Program-made: the position numbers and the translations under genes | Shown here: one piece after another, positions 10,709 through 23,360 of the stretch | Position numbering within the stretch: position 1 is the stretch's first letter | How the letters are laid out: each line of letters begins with the position of its first letter | Notes under the pieces: model-generated | The model's input: only the letters and a program-made list of their open reading frames with translations | What the model was told of the DNA's origin: nothing | The model's database searches: none | NCBI RefSeq assembly: GCF_036785885.1 | Contig: NC_092322.1 | Coordinates: 16,886,466 to 16,950,465 of the forward strand | Direction: 5' to 3' | Length of the DNA: 64,000 nt | DNA from: Coffea arabica | Taxonomy: Eukaryota > Streptophyta > Magnoliopsida > Gentianales > Rubiaceae

Positions 10709-11800
10709 CAGTCAATTTCAGCCTCATTTAATCCTCCACTTGGAACTCTACTTCACATCTATGTTGTCAGCATACTTTTTTATTCACTATTGTGCTAGCA
10801 ACAAACTATCTCTCAGCTCATCTACTTTCTTGCTTGACACAAGCAAAATTGTATGCTGTGGGATAATGAATTTCACCGTGAAGGACAATTTCATGCGGTG
10901 TTAGAGGTTGTTGTCTGTTCACCAACTCAAAAGGGCTCATCTTCATTGCGGATGATTTGTCCAAATTGTTGCAGATTTGCACTACATCCAACAACTCAAA
11001 CTAGTTCTTCTAACTAGTTATCACATAATGACTCAGGTACTCCTCCAACAAAGCATTGATCCTCTCTATCTGCCCAAAAGTCTAAGGATGTGTAATAGTC
11101 AAGAACTTCATTTCTAAACTGAATAACCCAAACAACACGATCCAAAACCTACCCGTGAATCTCGTATCCCTGTCACTAATAATATCTTCAGGTAGTTTAA
11201 AGTATTTCATAGTATTTTCGAAAAACAACTCAGTAGCCACATCAGCAGGGCATGGCTTAGGCACACCAATAAACACAGTATATTTAGAAAACTTGTCAAC
11301 AATCACGAGAACAGAAGCCATACCATCAACTTTAGGAAATCCTAAGATAAAGTCCACAAAAACTGATTGCCATGGTCGATCAGAGATAGGAACAGCTACA
11401 ACAAACCTGCCTCCTTCCTCCTCTCAACCTTGTCTTACAGATAGACAAGACACATTTTCACTTATGTTTCAATATCTTCCTCCATCTTTGGCAAGCAAAA
11501 CTGTGTGACTGCCACGATCGATCAAAGATAGATAACGACTGCAACAAGCTTGGCTCCTTCCTCCTCTCAACCTTGTCTTGCTGATAGACAAGACAAGTTT
11601 TCATATATGTTTCAATGTCTTTCTCCATCTTAGGCTAGCAAAAACTACATAACAATATGGCCCTCATCTTTTCCACTCCTGGATGACCTTCCAAGGAGCA
11701 TCATGGGTCTTTCTCAACAATTATCGTCTAAGTCCCTTTCCTGTTAGGACATATGCTCGGCCACCCTTACTGTGCATAATGTATGTTTCTTGGTTTGGTT
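10709..11800 (-). pseudogene. Ty3/gypsy integrase core and zinc-binding region (broken)
   Basis: At 11357-11082 the minus strand has the integrase core: MDFILGFPKVDG, VIVDKFSKYTVFI and ISDRDTRFTGRFW, which include catalytic aspartates (D of MDF and of SDRD). Upstream (11800-11370) the zinc-binding HHCC region is recognisable in pieces (DAP..., KMEEDIET, CLVC-like, DKVERRKE) through frameshifts. This part is present twice, about 135 bp apart (11370-11505 and 11506-11645). The C-terminal part continues at 5243-5458 beyond the hAT insertion. It is a decayed remnant; no intact LTRs were located. Confidence 0.8.
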
Positions 11801-11839
11801 TTACTCCTAAATTGGTTATTCTATGGTGATGTCATAACT

Positions 11840-13345
11840 GTCCAAAAAAGGATACATGCTTAAACTTCATATTCTAGGTAATTAGGGTGTAAATTTTGTT
11901 GAAATGCATAAAGTTGGGGAAGTGTTGTGCGGTTTGTATCTTGAGTAGTTTCCTGTCTATTTTATATTGGTACAATAACAAAGGCAAGAAGTTATTTGCA
12001 AGGACTCTTCATGCCTTTGTGTCTTTTGCATCATTTGAACCTTGCTAGTTGGTTTGACGCACTTGTTTTTGGGTTTCTATTACTAATGGCATCAAGTGGA
12101 ACTCATGATGATTTGGAGATAAATGAACAATGGGTCATGGAACTTCATGGTTCGAACATTTTAATCACATCAATAGGGAAGTATTCCTTTCTTTATATTG
12201 GCTTCCCGTTTTACACATTGAGAGCAAGGTGTATTTTAACTGTTCGGGGAAGGAGTTGAGATTATATGCATTGTATGTGATTGATTTGTTAGTTAGAAAA
12301 ATTGGATTTGTACATCAAAAATGTTATTGTGCTTTGGATTTTTCAAAATTGGGATTGTTGGTAGAGAGTTTCGTCCATTTACAAGGAAAAACTCTACCAA
12401 AATTTTTCTAAATCTTGTCCAAAATTGTAAAATTACCCCAAAATTTAGAAAAAAAATTCAATTTCATCCTAAGGGCAACAAGTTCCACACCATTAGTAAC
12501 TCAAATTCCTTTTATTTTTGAGATAAATATATGTGACTTGAGAAATTCACTTCTCATTTAGCTTGGAAATAGGCTATTACGTGATTATAATTTTTGCTAT
12601 TTTAGAAAAATATATCTTGTAAAGTGGAAGAAATTATGTCTAAATTTTGCATGTTTGATGAAGTTTCTTCTCTTTACTTAATTTTGCATAGTTGAGTGAT
12701 AACTATGGTCAATAAATGTAATACTTTTCCTATGATTATTCTTTTGAGGGAATGTTTGTTTATTATCTTTTCTTTGAAAAAAGAAAAAAAAAGAAAAAGA
12801 AAAAAGAGAATAAAAGTTGTAGTTCTACTCCAATGGTTCTTATATTTAGTAATCGAGAGTTTTCAACTACAAACGTCGACTTTCACGTAAAACGGTACTT
12901 GAATTAAGAGTATACAAAGCAACTCGAAAATGTGAAATGTTGAGTAACTAGGGGTCTTCATCTAAAAATATAGATTTTCGCGTCAAAAGGCACTTTTCAC
13001 AACTTGAGTAAGTATTTGATATATTTATAAATAAATCCCTCTTTTGAGAAAATGATCATAGGATTTGGAACCTACTTATTGACTATATGATTTATTTTGC
13101 TTGTGAAATTGGATGTTGCTGAGAAATTGAATTGAACTAGTTAAAATTATGGTATAATTGTCTTTCTTTTACTTGTTATCATAAGTACTTGAGATTAATT
13201 GAATGATTACATAATAGTTATTTACCTTGTTTTGAGTAAATGAATTCAAAATGTGCACATATATTATTTCAAAGTTTTTGGATCATTATTAGTTTGAATT
13301 TCTTATTGCTTGAGGATAAGCAAATATTCAAGTGTAGAAAAATTT
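11840..13345 (+). mobile_element. 3' internal remnant of an LTR retroelement
   Basis: No gene is seen. The stretch 12840-13345 resembles the region just before the 3' LTR of the element at 26377-33247: a GGTCTTCATCTAAA / GACTTTCRC motif pair, a poly-purine AAAAGAAAAAG stretch, and a closing GCTTGAGGATAAGCA...AAGTGTAG where the relative has GCTTGAGTACAAGCAT...AAGTGTGG. I infer the untranslated 3' end of a related element. The first kilobase has no recognisable content. Confidence 0.5.
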
Positions 13346-13349
13346 AATC

Positions 13350-15250
13350 AGTATGTATTTTGTGTGTTTGAATTATGCTTTGTAGTTTACTATTTAGTGT
13401 GTTTTAATTACTTTTATAGCTAATTAACTAGGGTTTTAGTGAAATTTATATCTTGTGGCTAAAGTAAGAAAAGTGCATTTTTATTGACTAAAGTGGTGAA
13501 AACTTCATGTTTTTTTGGGTTTAATAAATCAATCATCAATTGAAGTAAAATGAGAAGATATTTGTATGATTGCTTTGATTTAAAGAAGACATGAAGTGCA
13601 AAATATTTAAAAGATAAAATGCAAACAAGTGAAAAAAAAAAAGAAAAGTTTGATAGCTTTGACATACTTTGGTATTTTGGCTTTATCTTGAGTTACAAGC
13701 ATTGGATTGACATTTTTCTTGAACCATTTTGAAGTTAAGACATAGGACTACATTTCTTATGAAGACATCAAAATCCAGTTCATGAGTTTTCCTAGTAAAA
13801 ATGTCAAAAAATAGTTGGCCACTTTAAAGCCTACAAAGCTCCAAATAAGATGATTCTTAGTGCATTGAAAAGCTAACTTAAAGAACTACAACTTTCATGT
13901 TTTGTACAAGACGATTTATTCAAACTCTATCATCAAGAAAATATCAATTGAAATTAGTGCAAAAACTGAACAATGTTGAAGACTGATCAGAAAAGTGCAA
14001 ACCTGCAGGGGAAGACAAAATGTGACCCAATACGCGACCTTAATCAGCATTTTGAACCTACCTATTCATGTTTTGGCTGCTTTACAACTAGAACTAGCAA
14101 TACTTTAACTTGCATCTCTTTCCTATTACTTTTGGATCTAAATGGATTTCAGTAAGAAAGTGCAAGAAACATCTAGGAAATTTGGAGAAACAACTTTTGG
14201 AAATATCAAGACACAATTTGCACAACTTGAAACATGATTGTTTGGAACTATAATTTTCTATATATAGGACCTTTGTTGAGCTTGTTATATAACTTTGGAG
14301 CCTAGAGAAACTACACAAAAATGTAGCTTTTCACTAGAATTTCCTTAGTTCATTAATTAGGATAGATTAGTATAGTTTGTTTCATCCATATCTTGCATGT
14401 AACTAAGTATAGATAAAGTTGAGGATGAAGATGAAGAGTTTGGAACTCATGTGATAAGGGTAACATTTCTCTTATCACTTTATTTCTTGTATTAATTCTA
14501 ATGTTTTGTTATAATACAAGTTTGGATCTTGTTTTTATGACTTTCATGTTTTGCTAGTTTTTATACTAGGGTATGGATAAACTTCTATGATTATTATATG
14601 ATCTTTTCATGGTTATTTGAGTTATACTTTTGAACAAGTTATTTAGCACTTTTGCTTTTCTAATCATGATTAACTAGCCATTAATTGTGATAATCTTAAG
14701 GTGTTAAGTTTACAATGAGAATTAAAATTTGACATTAGTTTAAGGAAGTGCTAAACCTAGGGAGTTCACTCACAAGAGTAGAGAAGTACCTTTGTGGCTT
14801 TAGTAGGTTGTTTCATTTAATTTCATAGAAGAAATAAATTTATAGTTAATTTCATAACCACGAAAGTAGGCATGGCTTAATTACAAATATAATTGATTTA
14901 CTACAAGAATTGATTTTACATGAATTAGGAAATTAAGCCATAAGTAACCAAGATAATAATATTCAATTAACAGTTAATTTCACTTGCAAGGGTAGTGAGG
15001 AATTCCATAGTTTTAGGATATTTCAATTATTATTTTTATTACTTTTATTTCATATTTATAGTGTAGATTTTATCTCTTGCATTTGTGATAGTCTAACTAA
15101 TAGAGGAGTTCAAAAACCATCAATAATTGGTAATCTTCCCTATGAGATCGACACCTAATATCCTTATACTCAATAAACAATATGTGTACTTGCAAAAAAT
15201 GAGGTATTTAAATTTTATTAAAATTTGGTCCATGGTAGAATCTCATCAAG
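13350..15250 (+). mobile_element. diverged LTR related to the 26377-33247 family
   Basis: It has the same order of landmarks as the LTRs at 26377 and 31649: a start just after a purine-rich AAGTGTAGAAAAA, an ACTACAACTTTCATGTTTT motif with flanking AAGCTAA/ACAAGA near 13880-13910, a TATATATAGGA promoter-like box near 14262, and CTATGAGATCGACACC near 15140 (relatives have CTATGATCGACCCTG). Edges are approximate and no target duplication was established. It may be a solo or orphan LTR. Confidence 0.5.
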
Positions 15251-15255
15251 TATCA

Positions 15256-16262
15256 CAACCCCAAATAGGTCCTTATTCGACTTTTATGATTGAAATGGTC
15301 AAACTAGATTACACCAACTAATAAGAAATTGACAATGTCACTGACAAGTCAACTCAAAGGAAATGGCGAAAGTAGAGTGAACTGACTAATGAGAAAGTGA
15401 TAACCCCATTAAGAATTCAGCTAAGAGAGATGAATGGCGAAGAGCCTCAAGGAATCATGTATGATCATATTTAAGAAGTTCTGAACTAAATAAGTAGAAA
15501 TTAGTAAACTACATACAAAATATAATATTTATGCGAATTCTACCAATAGGAAATAGTAAAAGTATGCATACTAGCACGAGCATGACGCCTAAGAGCAGTT
15601 TAAAGAAACTAATACATATAGCAAGCACAAAACATGTAATACTAATGTATGAAGAGAAGTGTGCCAAATTTGAGATAGCATATTGTTTATATTAAGATGG
15701 TGACGTGATTCTACCTTAAAAAGCTATTAACTGGCTGAATCTTTTAGAACTTATATAAGAACATATAACAGTCATTTTATATTTACTCTTTTGGTGTTAA
15801 ATTTGATAAAACTCTTTCGAGAAGGAATAATGGAGTTTACGCATTTAGAATTCAAGGACACTATATCATTTGTTAAATCACTTCAATTCGGATGATGGTC
15901 ATGGTAATAATCTACAGCTGTATTTCCATGACCTTAAAGTTGAGGTAGTAGTTACTTCGTTGCTTGTAGTAGCCTATTACAGATTATGATCAGAATTCAG
16001 AAAGATCATGCATATACATACTTGAGCAAAATCTATATGCCAGGTTCTTTAAATGCTTAAGATAAATACCTTATTTCAACAATTACCATATTGTTTTAAA
16101 AACTTTATCTAGCCTTGATCAGAGAAGGTAAAATAAATCAACAACCTCATATGTTGCAGCACTTTGTGTTGAAGGTGAAGAAAATAAAGAAACTGATAGC
16201 ATGTGAAATTGTCATCCAATTTATGTTTTTTTTCCTTTTATTTTAGTCAAATATTGTATTAA
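15256..16262. other. about 1 kb with no gene seen
   Basis: AT-rich sequence without a convincing open reading frame, RNA gene or repeat structure that I could recognise. Confidence 0.4.
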
Positions 16263-17807
16263 TTGATGGATTCTACTTATATTTGGTTAATGGTGCTAAA
16301 TGTAGGAAAATAATCAAAATATGATTAAAAGGGCAATTTCCAGCTAATTTGGTGGTGGCACATTCAAGTCCAGATTCTCGAAATTTAGTGCACATGAGAA
16401 GCTTCCAAAAATGCATCAAGTAGTTGGCTACAAATTGGGAAATCAGTGAGGTCACTCCCAAGGGAAGTAAAAGCTGAACAAAAAGACTTGTAATAGGATT
16501 GTCTTTTAGGAAATTTATTGGTATTTGGATGCCAATTAATTAGAAGAAAAAGTTAGGAAAAGTGGGAGAGTTTCTTTCTCTGGTAGGTCTAGCTGAAAAA
16601 GACAATCATTCATTCACCTTTTTGGTGGAGAGAAATGTAGAGGGAAAAACATTTTGTTTGGATAATGTTTTTATTCCAAATAATATTTTGCTTGCATCAT
16701 AAACACATTTTCCAATCCACATTTTTATATTCCCAACCACTTTTTTATCTCACATACATCACATCACAAAAAGTGTTACAGTAATTATTCCAAATAATAT
16801 TTCAAATAATACTCTATCCAAACATTGTACTTTGGTTTCTTGGACTTTTCTTGCTTTTTGACACATCTTGGAGGAAACTAACGAAAAAACCACAATTGTT
16901 TACTTGTTTTACTTTTTCTTTCTTTGACCGAAATTGTGAGACAAGAATTGACGGCTTCTCTCAATTGTTGTGCATGGATTATTTTCCATTAATGGAGAAC
17001 TAATTTCTTATTTCTAGTCAAGGGAACAACTGAAGATTTGGTTCAACAATAACTGTGAGATCTAAATTATTTTAACTGTTTCATTCATTTATTGGTATTT
17101 GTATGTTTTCTGCTTTTAATTGTTATAGCTATCGTGCATGATTGAATAGATGCGTAATATTTAATTATTCATGTAGTCTATTTGCTAATTGGGGATAGTT
17201 GAATTCGTAATTGTTCGACTACTTCCATCCCGGTAGTAACTGGCATAATTGGGTTTATGTTAGGAAAACATACGATCTAACTTAAACAAACCCTCGTAAC
17301 ATGTTTGTTAGTTAGGGTTGGGCTTTTCTAATTTTTAATGTAATCTAGAAATTAAATCCTACGGTCGTATTTAGGGTTATTTCTTGGTTAAAAAAATAGT
17401 TAATGGTCATACCTTGACTATCGAAAAAGTAAGGAAAAACTAGTTGTTTATCGCGTGTATGACAGCTATAACCAATCTATTAATGAATGTTGAAATTATA
17501 TTTGAATCGATGATCAGTTGCATGAATAATTTCTGAAGTGTATCCTTGGCTAGAGTTTCTCCAATTATTTCTCGGAATTAATTATTTATCGCAATTAATT
17601 TGTTTAGTTAGCGATCCTTTAGCATCTAGTTATCAAACCCCCCGTTTGTCTTGACTTAAAAAGAAATGAACTTTTCCCCAGTTCCTGAGGAGATGACCCT
17701 ACTTGCCACTGTCTACTAGTTAGTACTTTTGTCAATTAGTCAATTATGGTATATCGGATTAAGTACACTCTTCAAAACGAGGGTGAATCAAATAATTCAT
17801 TACACAT
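16263..17807 (+). mobile_element. probable LTR followed by a degenerate tRNA-Asp-type primer site
   Basis: It begins TGATGGATTCTAC and contains late-LTR landmarks of plant gypsy elements (CCCAGTTCCTGAGGAGATGACCCTACTTG near 17678-17706, in pieces). It ends near CATTACACATCTA. Directly after it, 17808-17830 reads AAGTTTCTGCACCAATACC, a decayed match to the AAGTTTTTGGCRCCGTTGCC junction seen intact at 27923. A MITE sits inside (16654-16826). No second LTR or target duplication was found, so the element is truncated or solo. Confidence 0.45.
16654..16826. mobile_element. MITE with TTTGTTTGGAT inverted ends
   Basis: The left TTGTTTGGATAATG and right ATCCAAACATTG form imperfect inverted ends. Inside are AATAATATTTTG and TATTCCAAATAATATTTCAAA, a CATACATCACATCAC stretch, and GTGTTACAGTAATTATTCC. 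The TTACAGTAA / TTACTGTAGC core is shared with the MITEs at 47637-47785 and 52969-53144. These are short, non-coding, non-autonomous copies. Confidence 0.65.
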
Positions 17808-18204
17808 CTAAAGTTTCTGCACCAATACCTGGAATTGATTATTGGCTGCTTTTGGTGGTAGTTAGGTTTTTATTATTATTGCACAGACTCGACAACCTAT
17901 CAGAAACCAGCAAGCACAGCAATAGAGTTCATACACAAAGTGAAACTCCAAGAAAAACATACAATACTGTTATGAATGCTGTGATCCACTCCAATACCTA
18001 TTTCTTCACCTTTTTGGTGACCTTGGTTGGAACCGAGGAATTCTAACATAAGGACTAAATGTGTGCAGAAGTAAACGAAAGAGAAAAAGAGCTGCAACAG
18101 ATTGCATGGCACCTACAAATGCTGCTACTCCATGAGCTCCAAAATGTATGTGATTTAGTATAATAACTATGTACTAGTCATTATCCTTCATTTTGGTTGT
18201 AGAA

Positions 18205-18475
18205 TATACTCCAAAAAGTAAATCATGTTAACGTCATTGACACCACCGTTTGGTTCAATCTTTGTGATCATGAACATCTGTGCAGTGATCACCAACAAAA
18301 AAAAAATGCAGCTTTGGAGCTCATGTTCAACAACAAAAATAATAAGAGACTTGGGAAGATGGCTCTATATAAGTCTATGCGACTTTGGCAAGAAGCAGAA
18401 TTGAGAAGTAGTAGTTTTTATAAGAACATATATGGGGATATTTAATCCCCCTAACCACCACATTAAATTACGAAG
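18205..18475. repeat. diverged direct repeat, copy 1
   Basis: Shared landmarks with copy 2: ATGTTAAYGTCATTGA, GTGATCACCAACAA, TTTGGCAAGAAG and AACATATATGGGGA followed by ATTTAATCCCC. They occur in the same order near 20965-21100 and 21780-21860. The two copies may be LTRs or ends of an unknown element. Confidence 0.6.
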
Positions 18476-20954
18476 TAGTTTTTTTTCTTCTTGTTCCGTT
18501 TGAAATTGCCTTTTTACCCACAAAGTATCATTTAGACTTTACATGCCAGAATTTAATAAATACTATCATATTTGGGTTTGTCTCTTAGGTTTTAAAACTT
18601 AAACATTTTTTCCTTTCTCCATGGGAGTTGCCCTCTTATTTGTCGAATAGTATTCATGAAATTCTATCCAATGCAGGTTTATCTTTTCAGTTTAAGTTAT
18701 CACAATCCAAAACTGAGACATGACATGCCGCATATTAGGTATTACCCCAATATATGCTTCAAAAAAAATAAAAAGGTATAACCCCAATATGCAAGGCTCA
18801 AAAAACTTTACTAAAAATCCATGAAAGTTCAACCACCAATTTGAACATGTTACCTATAGAATAAATTTCACATACAATCGTACACAAGCATGCAAATACA
18901 TACTCCAATTGCAATTCATAAATAAGAGGCAATTAAATATACAACTTTTGCAAATACATTTTAATGCCAAGAAGCATCCATTAGCAACCAAGTTATATGT
19001 CAACACTTGGCGATATCCAACCTAACATTAACCCTTAGGAGGGTCCAGTATGTTCCCTATACTCCCGTCTGGTGGGTCTAATGATTTACAGGTACTCATC
19101 TTTGGAGGGTCCAATGAGTTCTAAGTACTCTTTTCTGATGGATGGAAACTATTCTCCATCAACACCACTGAGTTAAAATATAAGCCAGTCTAATTTACTG
19201 GTTAAAAATTCTAGTACAAGCACATCATGCACGCAACCAAAGTAACTTGCCACCTATAATTTAGACAATTAAAACACGCACATACACATGCTCAAATTGA
19301 ATTTTTATATCAAAATACCAATTTTGGCAAAAATTACAAGTTGAATACAATATTTACAAAAATAGAGAAGAATAAGAACTACTTACATTTCTGTATAAAT
19401 CCAAGCTACAATTAATAAGTATTCATTGCCTCGGCTGTCCTCCTCACTTATGGCGACACTATACCATTATTACACTATTCTTAAGTTCAAATCCTTGCTG
19501 TATAAAATATATTCCCAAAATAAACATTTAATTCTAAATGAATTGTCAGGACACAAATAAAACTACTCTTGAATGATGAAGTCCTAACATCCAAACTCAA
19601 TTACTAATTGTCCAAAATTCCGTCCTAAGGAATCACTTTGGCCAAGATGGTAGCTAGTGTGTGCACAATTCATTGATAAATCGAATTGCACTTTGTTTCA
19701 TTTTTGCCTTGATATGCAATTCAACCAATTTAAACATCTAAGTTGTTGTTTATATTGCATGCAATCACAGAACATTGCCACCTCACTATGACTTGTCCCA
19801 CAAAACCAAACAAATGGACGATTATAAGTCCCAGGTATTCATGGTCTGTATGCATGCATCCAAACTCCAACATACTAATATTCAACATGTTAAAGTCCAT
19901 GAGTTATTATTCTAAGAAACAGAACAGGCATGGAAACTAATTCCAAGAATGCATCAGTGCTCATGCATTCTGTCTAATGCCAAAAGTCACCAGATTAACA
20001 AGACACACACACCGTGAACTAGTATTTTGTCAAATTCATTCATGAAAATTTGATAACCTACTTTCTTTCGTTGTAATTAATCCTTACAATCCATCAAACA
20101 AATTTATCATACTATAAATCCATTAGTAAAGTTGTTTCTGAGAATCCTAACTATAATAAGTTCTTTAACTAACAATTCAAAAAAGAAAGTTTACAAAAAA
20201 AATTAATAAAGAAGGGATCAGATATTGCTTGGTAAATATGCCGACCTAGTAAACACCTCACTGATAAATCCCTCTCCAGAACTTTGCCTTAATTTTTTCT
20301 CCCTTCTCAAAGGCTTAGAGGCTAGTTGATCGAATAGGAGAACATAGAAAAGAATAGGATAGGACTAGTTAGTTTTGATTGAGATATTGATGTGTAAAAT
20401 ACTAGGATGTTGGTTACTATGGACAAAATTTGAATAAATTGCTTCCGAGTTTCTCTAGCTCAATTACTTAATAGTTATACCATAAGACTTATAGCTCTAG
20501 GCCAAAATTTAGTTTACTATTTAATTAAGTCCTACAGTGTGATGTTCAAATTTTGGGAATTTACACAAGGTTTTACTACTTATTCTTCTATGTGCAAGCC
20601 AACTTATAATGCGTATACTTATGTTATGGAATTTCATAATTGAGTGCTGGCTCATGCTTATTTTCTCATTATTATTATACGTGCTTCAAAGTTATACTTG
20701 ACTAAAACTTATGATAGAATGGTCTCAACTAAGAAATAAGATTAATATCTCTTCAATATGGTACGATAGCATATGATGTATGGACCTATGGAAGGAAGAA
20801 TTCTACCAATGTCTGCATAGAAGGTGAAGCAGTAGAGAATCCAAAATAGTGGGTTAAAAAACATTCCACAGCGATGTTTCTTAGCCAACAAACAGAAAAA
20901 AGATGATTGAATAAAACTTACTTAATACGGAGTAAATAAAGATTTACCTTGAAA

Positions 20955-21875
20955 AAGTAAGGTATGTTAATGTCATTGATACTGCCTTTTAGTTTATTCA
21001 TTTTTTTCATGAACATTTGTGTAGTGATCACCAACAAGAAAGAAGGTATGATTGCTGGTAACTTTTATAATTAGAGGAATAAGAAATTTAGGAGGATGAC
21101 CAATGTTTTAAAAGGTAAAGTCATTCGGCAAGACATTTTATGTCCACCCAAATAGGGTGAAAGTTTCGAGGAGTCTCACAAAATTTATTTTTTAAATATA
21201 TAAAAAATAAAATATACAATCATATTACAAAATTACAATGTTCATACATATATGGCACATGTGTTTGTATATATATGTATGCATGTATGTATATATAAGT
21301 TACTAATAAACACAAAAATTGATAAAATTACAAAAATATCATTGTTGTCTAATAATTAAAATCATGACATACTCTAACCGATACATTAACCATCTAAAAT
21401 CATGTTAGTAGAATAAAAGGAAAAAATTATAGGAAACAAAGTCATGGATGCTTTTATTTTGTAATTTTTCCAAACTATTTTCAAAGAGAAAATAAGTGGA
21501 ATGATTCTTCAAAATTATTAAACAATAATAAGGATTGTAAAGATAGATAAGAAAGATAAATTAGTAAAATTAAAGTTTTAAATTTTAAAAAATAATAAAA
21601 ATACAAAAACACCCTGAATACCCTACATGCCTGGGCTTTTGCCCTAAAGCAATAAGCTCAACAACACTAGTACCCCATTCAAACACCTTAGGGTATTTGG
21701 AGCTCACTTCACCTCTGGGCGAGCGCCATGACTCGCTCCAAAAACACTTTTTAAAACAATGAAAATGACTCGTCTTTGTAGTTTTGGCAAGAAGTAGAGA
21801 TGAAAAGCAACAGACTTTATATGTGAGAACATATATGGGGACATTTAATCCCCCAACAAACAAACTAATTTTCAT
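20955..21875. repeat. diverged direct repeat, copy 2 (interrupted)
   Basis: Same landmarks as 18205-18475, but split by a TIR insertion at 21103-21758 between the GGAGGATGAC and TTTGGCAAGAAG parts. Confidence 0.6.
21103..21758. mobile_element. 655-bp TIR element with TGTTTTAAAA ends
   Basis: The left end ATGTTTTAAAAGGTAAAG and the right end, read inward as ATTGTTTTAAAAAGTGTTTT, form an imperfect inverted repeat. The interior has GGGCGAGCGCCATGACTCGC, the GC-rich motif common in small plant elements of this type. It interrupts a repeat whose uninterrupted copy is at 18205-18475, which supports a real insertion. The target duplication is not clear. No coding potential. Confidence 0.6.
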
Positions 21876-22588
21876 TGTGGTTGTTTTTTCTTGTCGAGTA
21901 TCATTTGCCTATAAACTTAATTAAATCCTATTTATGGTGACAATTCAAAAAATAAACACTCCAATATACTAAAATTTGAGATGAAAATTGTTGATTAGCT
22001 ACATTCCAAATCCTATTCCAATTCCATGATCATTAAAAACACTAATATCAACACTAGTAAAATGTGCTTCTACTAAAAATGTATAATTGTAACTTCTACT
22101 TTGCATTGGATTGTGCTAAAAAAACATGAATAAAAAGAAAAGAAAAATAGAATAGTCCAACTATGTCTATCAATGAAATTTTAATTGTTAGAATGTACAG
22201 TCAGAAAAAAACCTTACGTGGTGGATCATGTACATTACATTTTTTACAAAATCGCAATAAAAAAGAATACAAAGAATTCAAGTTACATGTATGATTATTT
22301 TTCTAGCTTTACTATATTGCTTAACTATATTGCTTTGTGATTTATATGTAACAAATATGAATATTCAGTAGTTTTGGTAAAAGATGCTAGTATCAATATT
22401 TGATGGTTAGAGTTGAAACTATAAATCAAAAAATATTTGTGTTGACCTTGGTCGATCAATCCTTGGTTTTGATGATTAACAAACCAAAATGTAGATTTGG
22501 GCTAATATTTTTATGTGAGTAATTTGTTAGAACAGATTCTTGTGGCATAAAAGAAGAAGCAAAAACAGGGCACTCATGTCGGATGCTA

Positions 22589-22776
22589 TCGGACGTCCGA
22601 AAGGATGAAGAACATCAAGAAGGAAACTCTGTCGGACGCTCGTGAGGAAGCATCGGACGTCCGGAAGGATCGGACGCACGCCTCGGACGCACATCGATCG
22701 CATCGGACGTCCGAGAAATTTCGCAAAGATTTGATGACTCTCTGCCTACGTTCGGACGCAGGGTTCGGACGTCCGA
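22589..22776. promoter_or_regulatory. array of TCGGACGTCCGA palindromes upstream of a TATA box
   Basis: Four 12-bp palindromes (one ends CCGG rather than CCGA) and several TCGGACGC half-sites lie within 190 bp, about 75 bp upstream of the TATA box. The GACGTC centre is a C-box-type bZIP site. Promoter or enhancer function is inferred. The same array occurs in the 3' LTR and, decayed, in the LTRs at 35181 and 45949. Confidence 0.6.
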
Positions 22777-22849
22777 CAGGCCAACGGCTAGTTTTGACAG
22801 CATTTAATATTTGACCGTTGGAGAGCCTTTTGAAGCCATTTCTCACCTT

Positions 22850-22857
22850 CTATAAAC
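22850..22857 (+). promoter_or_regulatory. TATA box of the 5' LTR
   Basis: CTATAAAC in the U3 part of the LTR, downstream of the palindrome array. It is placed to drive the gag transcript starting some 30 bp further on. Confidence 0.6.
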
Positions 22858-23360
22858 ACCCCAAAGCACATGAAGACAAGAGACTTTTGCCAACACAAAA
22901 TACAAGCTTACAAGTGAGATTTTTGAGTAGAAAGATTCTTTGTTGGTTGTATAAGGGGTTGGGAAAGTTGGGTTGTGAGGTTGCTCAAGTGAAAACCTTG
23001 GTGAAGGTGAACCTATCACTTGGAGTGGTAAAACCTTGGTGAAGGTTGCCTCATTTGTATAAAATAGTTCTTAATTGGGTGAGTGATCTTTCAAGTGTAG
23101 GTTGTTGAGGGTTAACTAGAATTGTTGTAAAACTCCTTGGCTCAACCAAAGAGTATTTGGGGTGAGGAAGGAGTGAACCTTCACTTGTACATCTTGGTTA
23201 GCATCGCCATCAATTGAAGAGACTATTGGATTGATATTTGGTTTGCATTTCTTATCTTTTCTCTTTAATTAAGTTTTCTTTATTGTGCTTAAATTTGATA
23301 TATCTTTGTGCATCATTGTGAAATTGTTTGTACTCATTGGGTTGCACCGGGCATTACAAT

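Larger units (their letters stand above)
17831..22434. other. 4.6-kb stretch without a recognisable gene
   Basis: No convincing coding region. Structure seen: a segment at about 18205-18475 is repeated, diverged, at about 20955-21875. The second copy carries a TIR insertion (21103-21758). Short open frames here have no family resemblance. Confidence 0.5.
22440..23358 (+). repeat. 5' LTR of the young Gag-only element
   Basis: 919 bp, TG...CA bounded. It contains four TCGGACGTCCGA-type palindromes (22589-22600, 22653-22664, 22703-22714, 22765-22776), TCGGACGC half-sites between them, and a TATA box CTATAAAC at 22850-22857. A short CCTTGGTGAAGGT motif is repeated near 22995 and 23034. Confidence 0.93.

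Noticed and set aside
22586..22846. Open frames on both strands of the LTR rich in R, S and D (also 25355-25615)
   Set aside because: They arise from the TCGGACG repeat array inside the LTRs, appear identically in both LTRs, and carry no protein motif.
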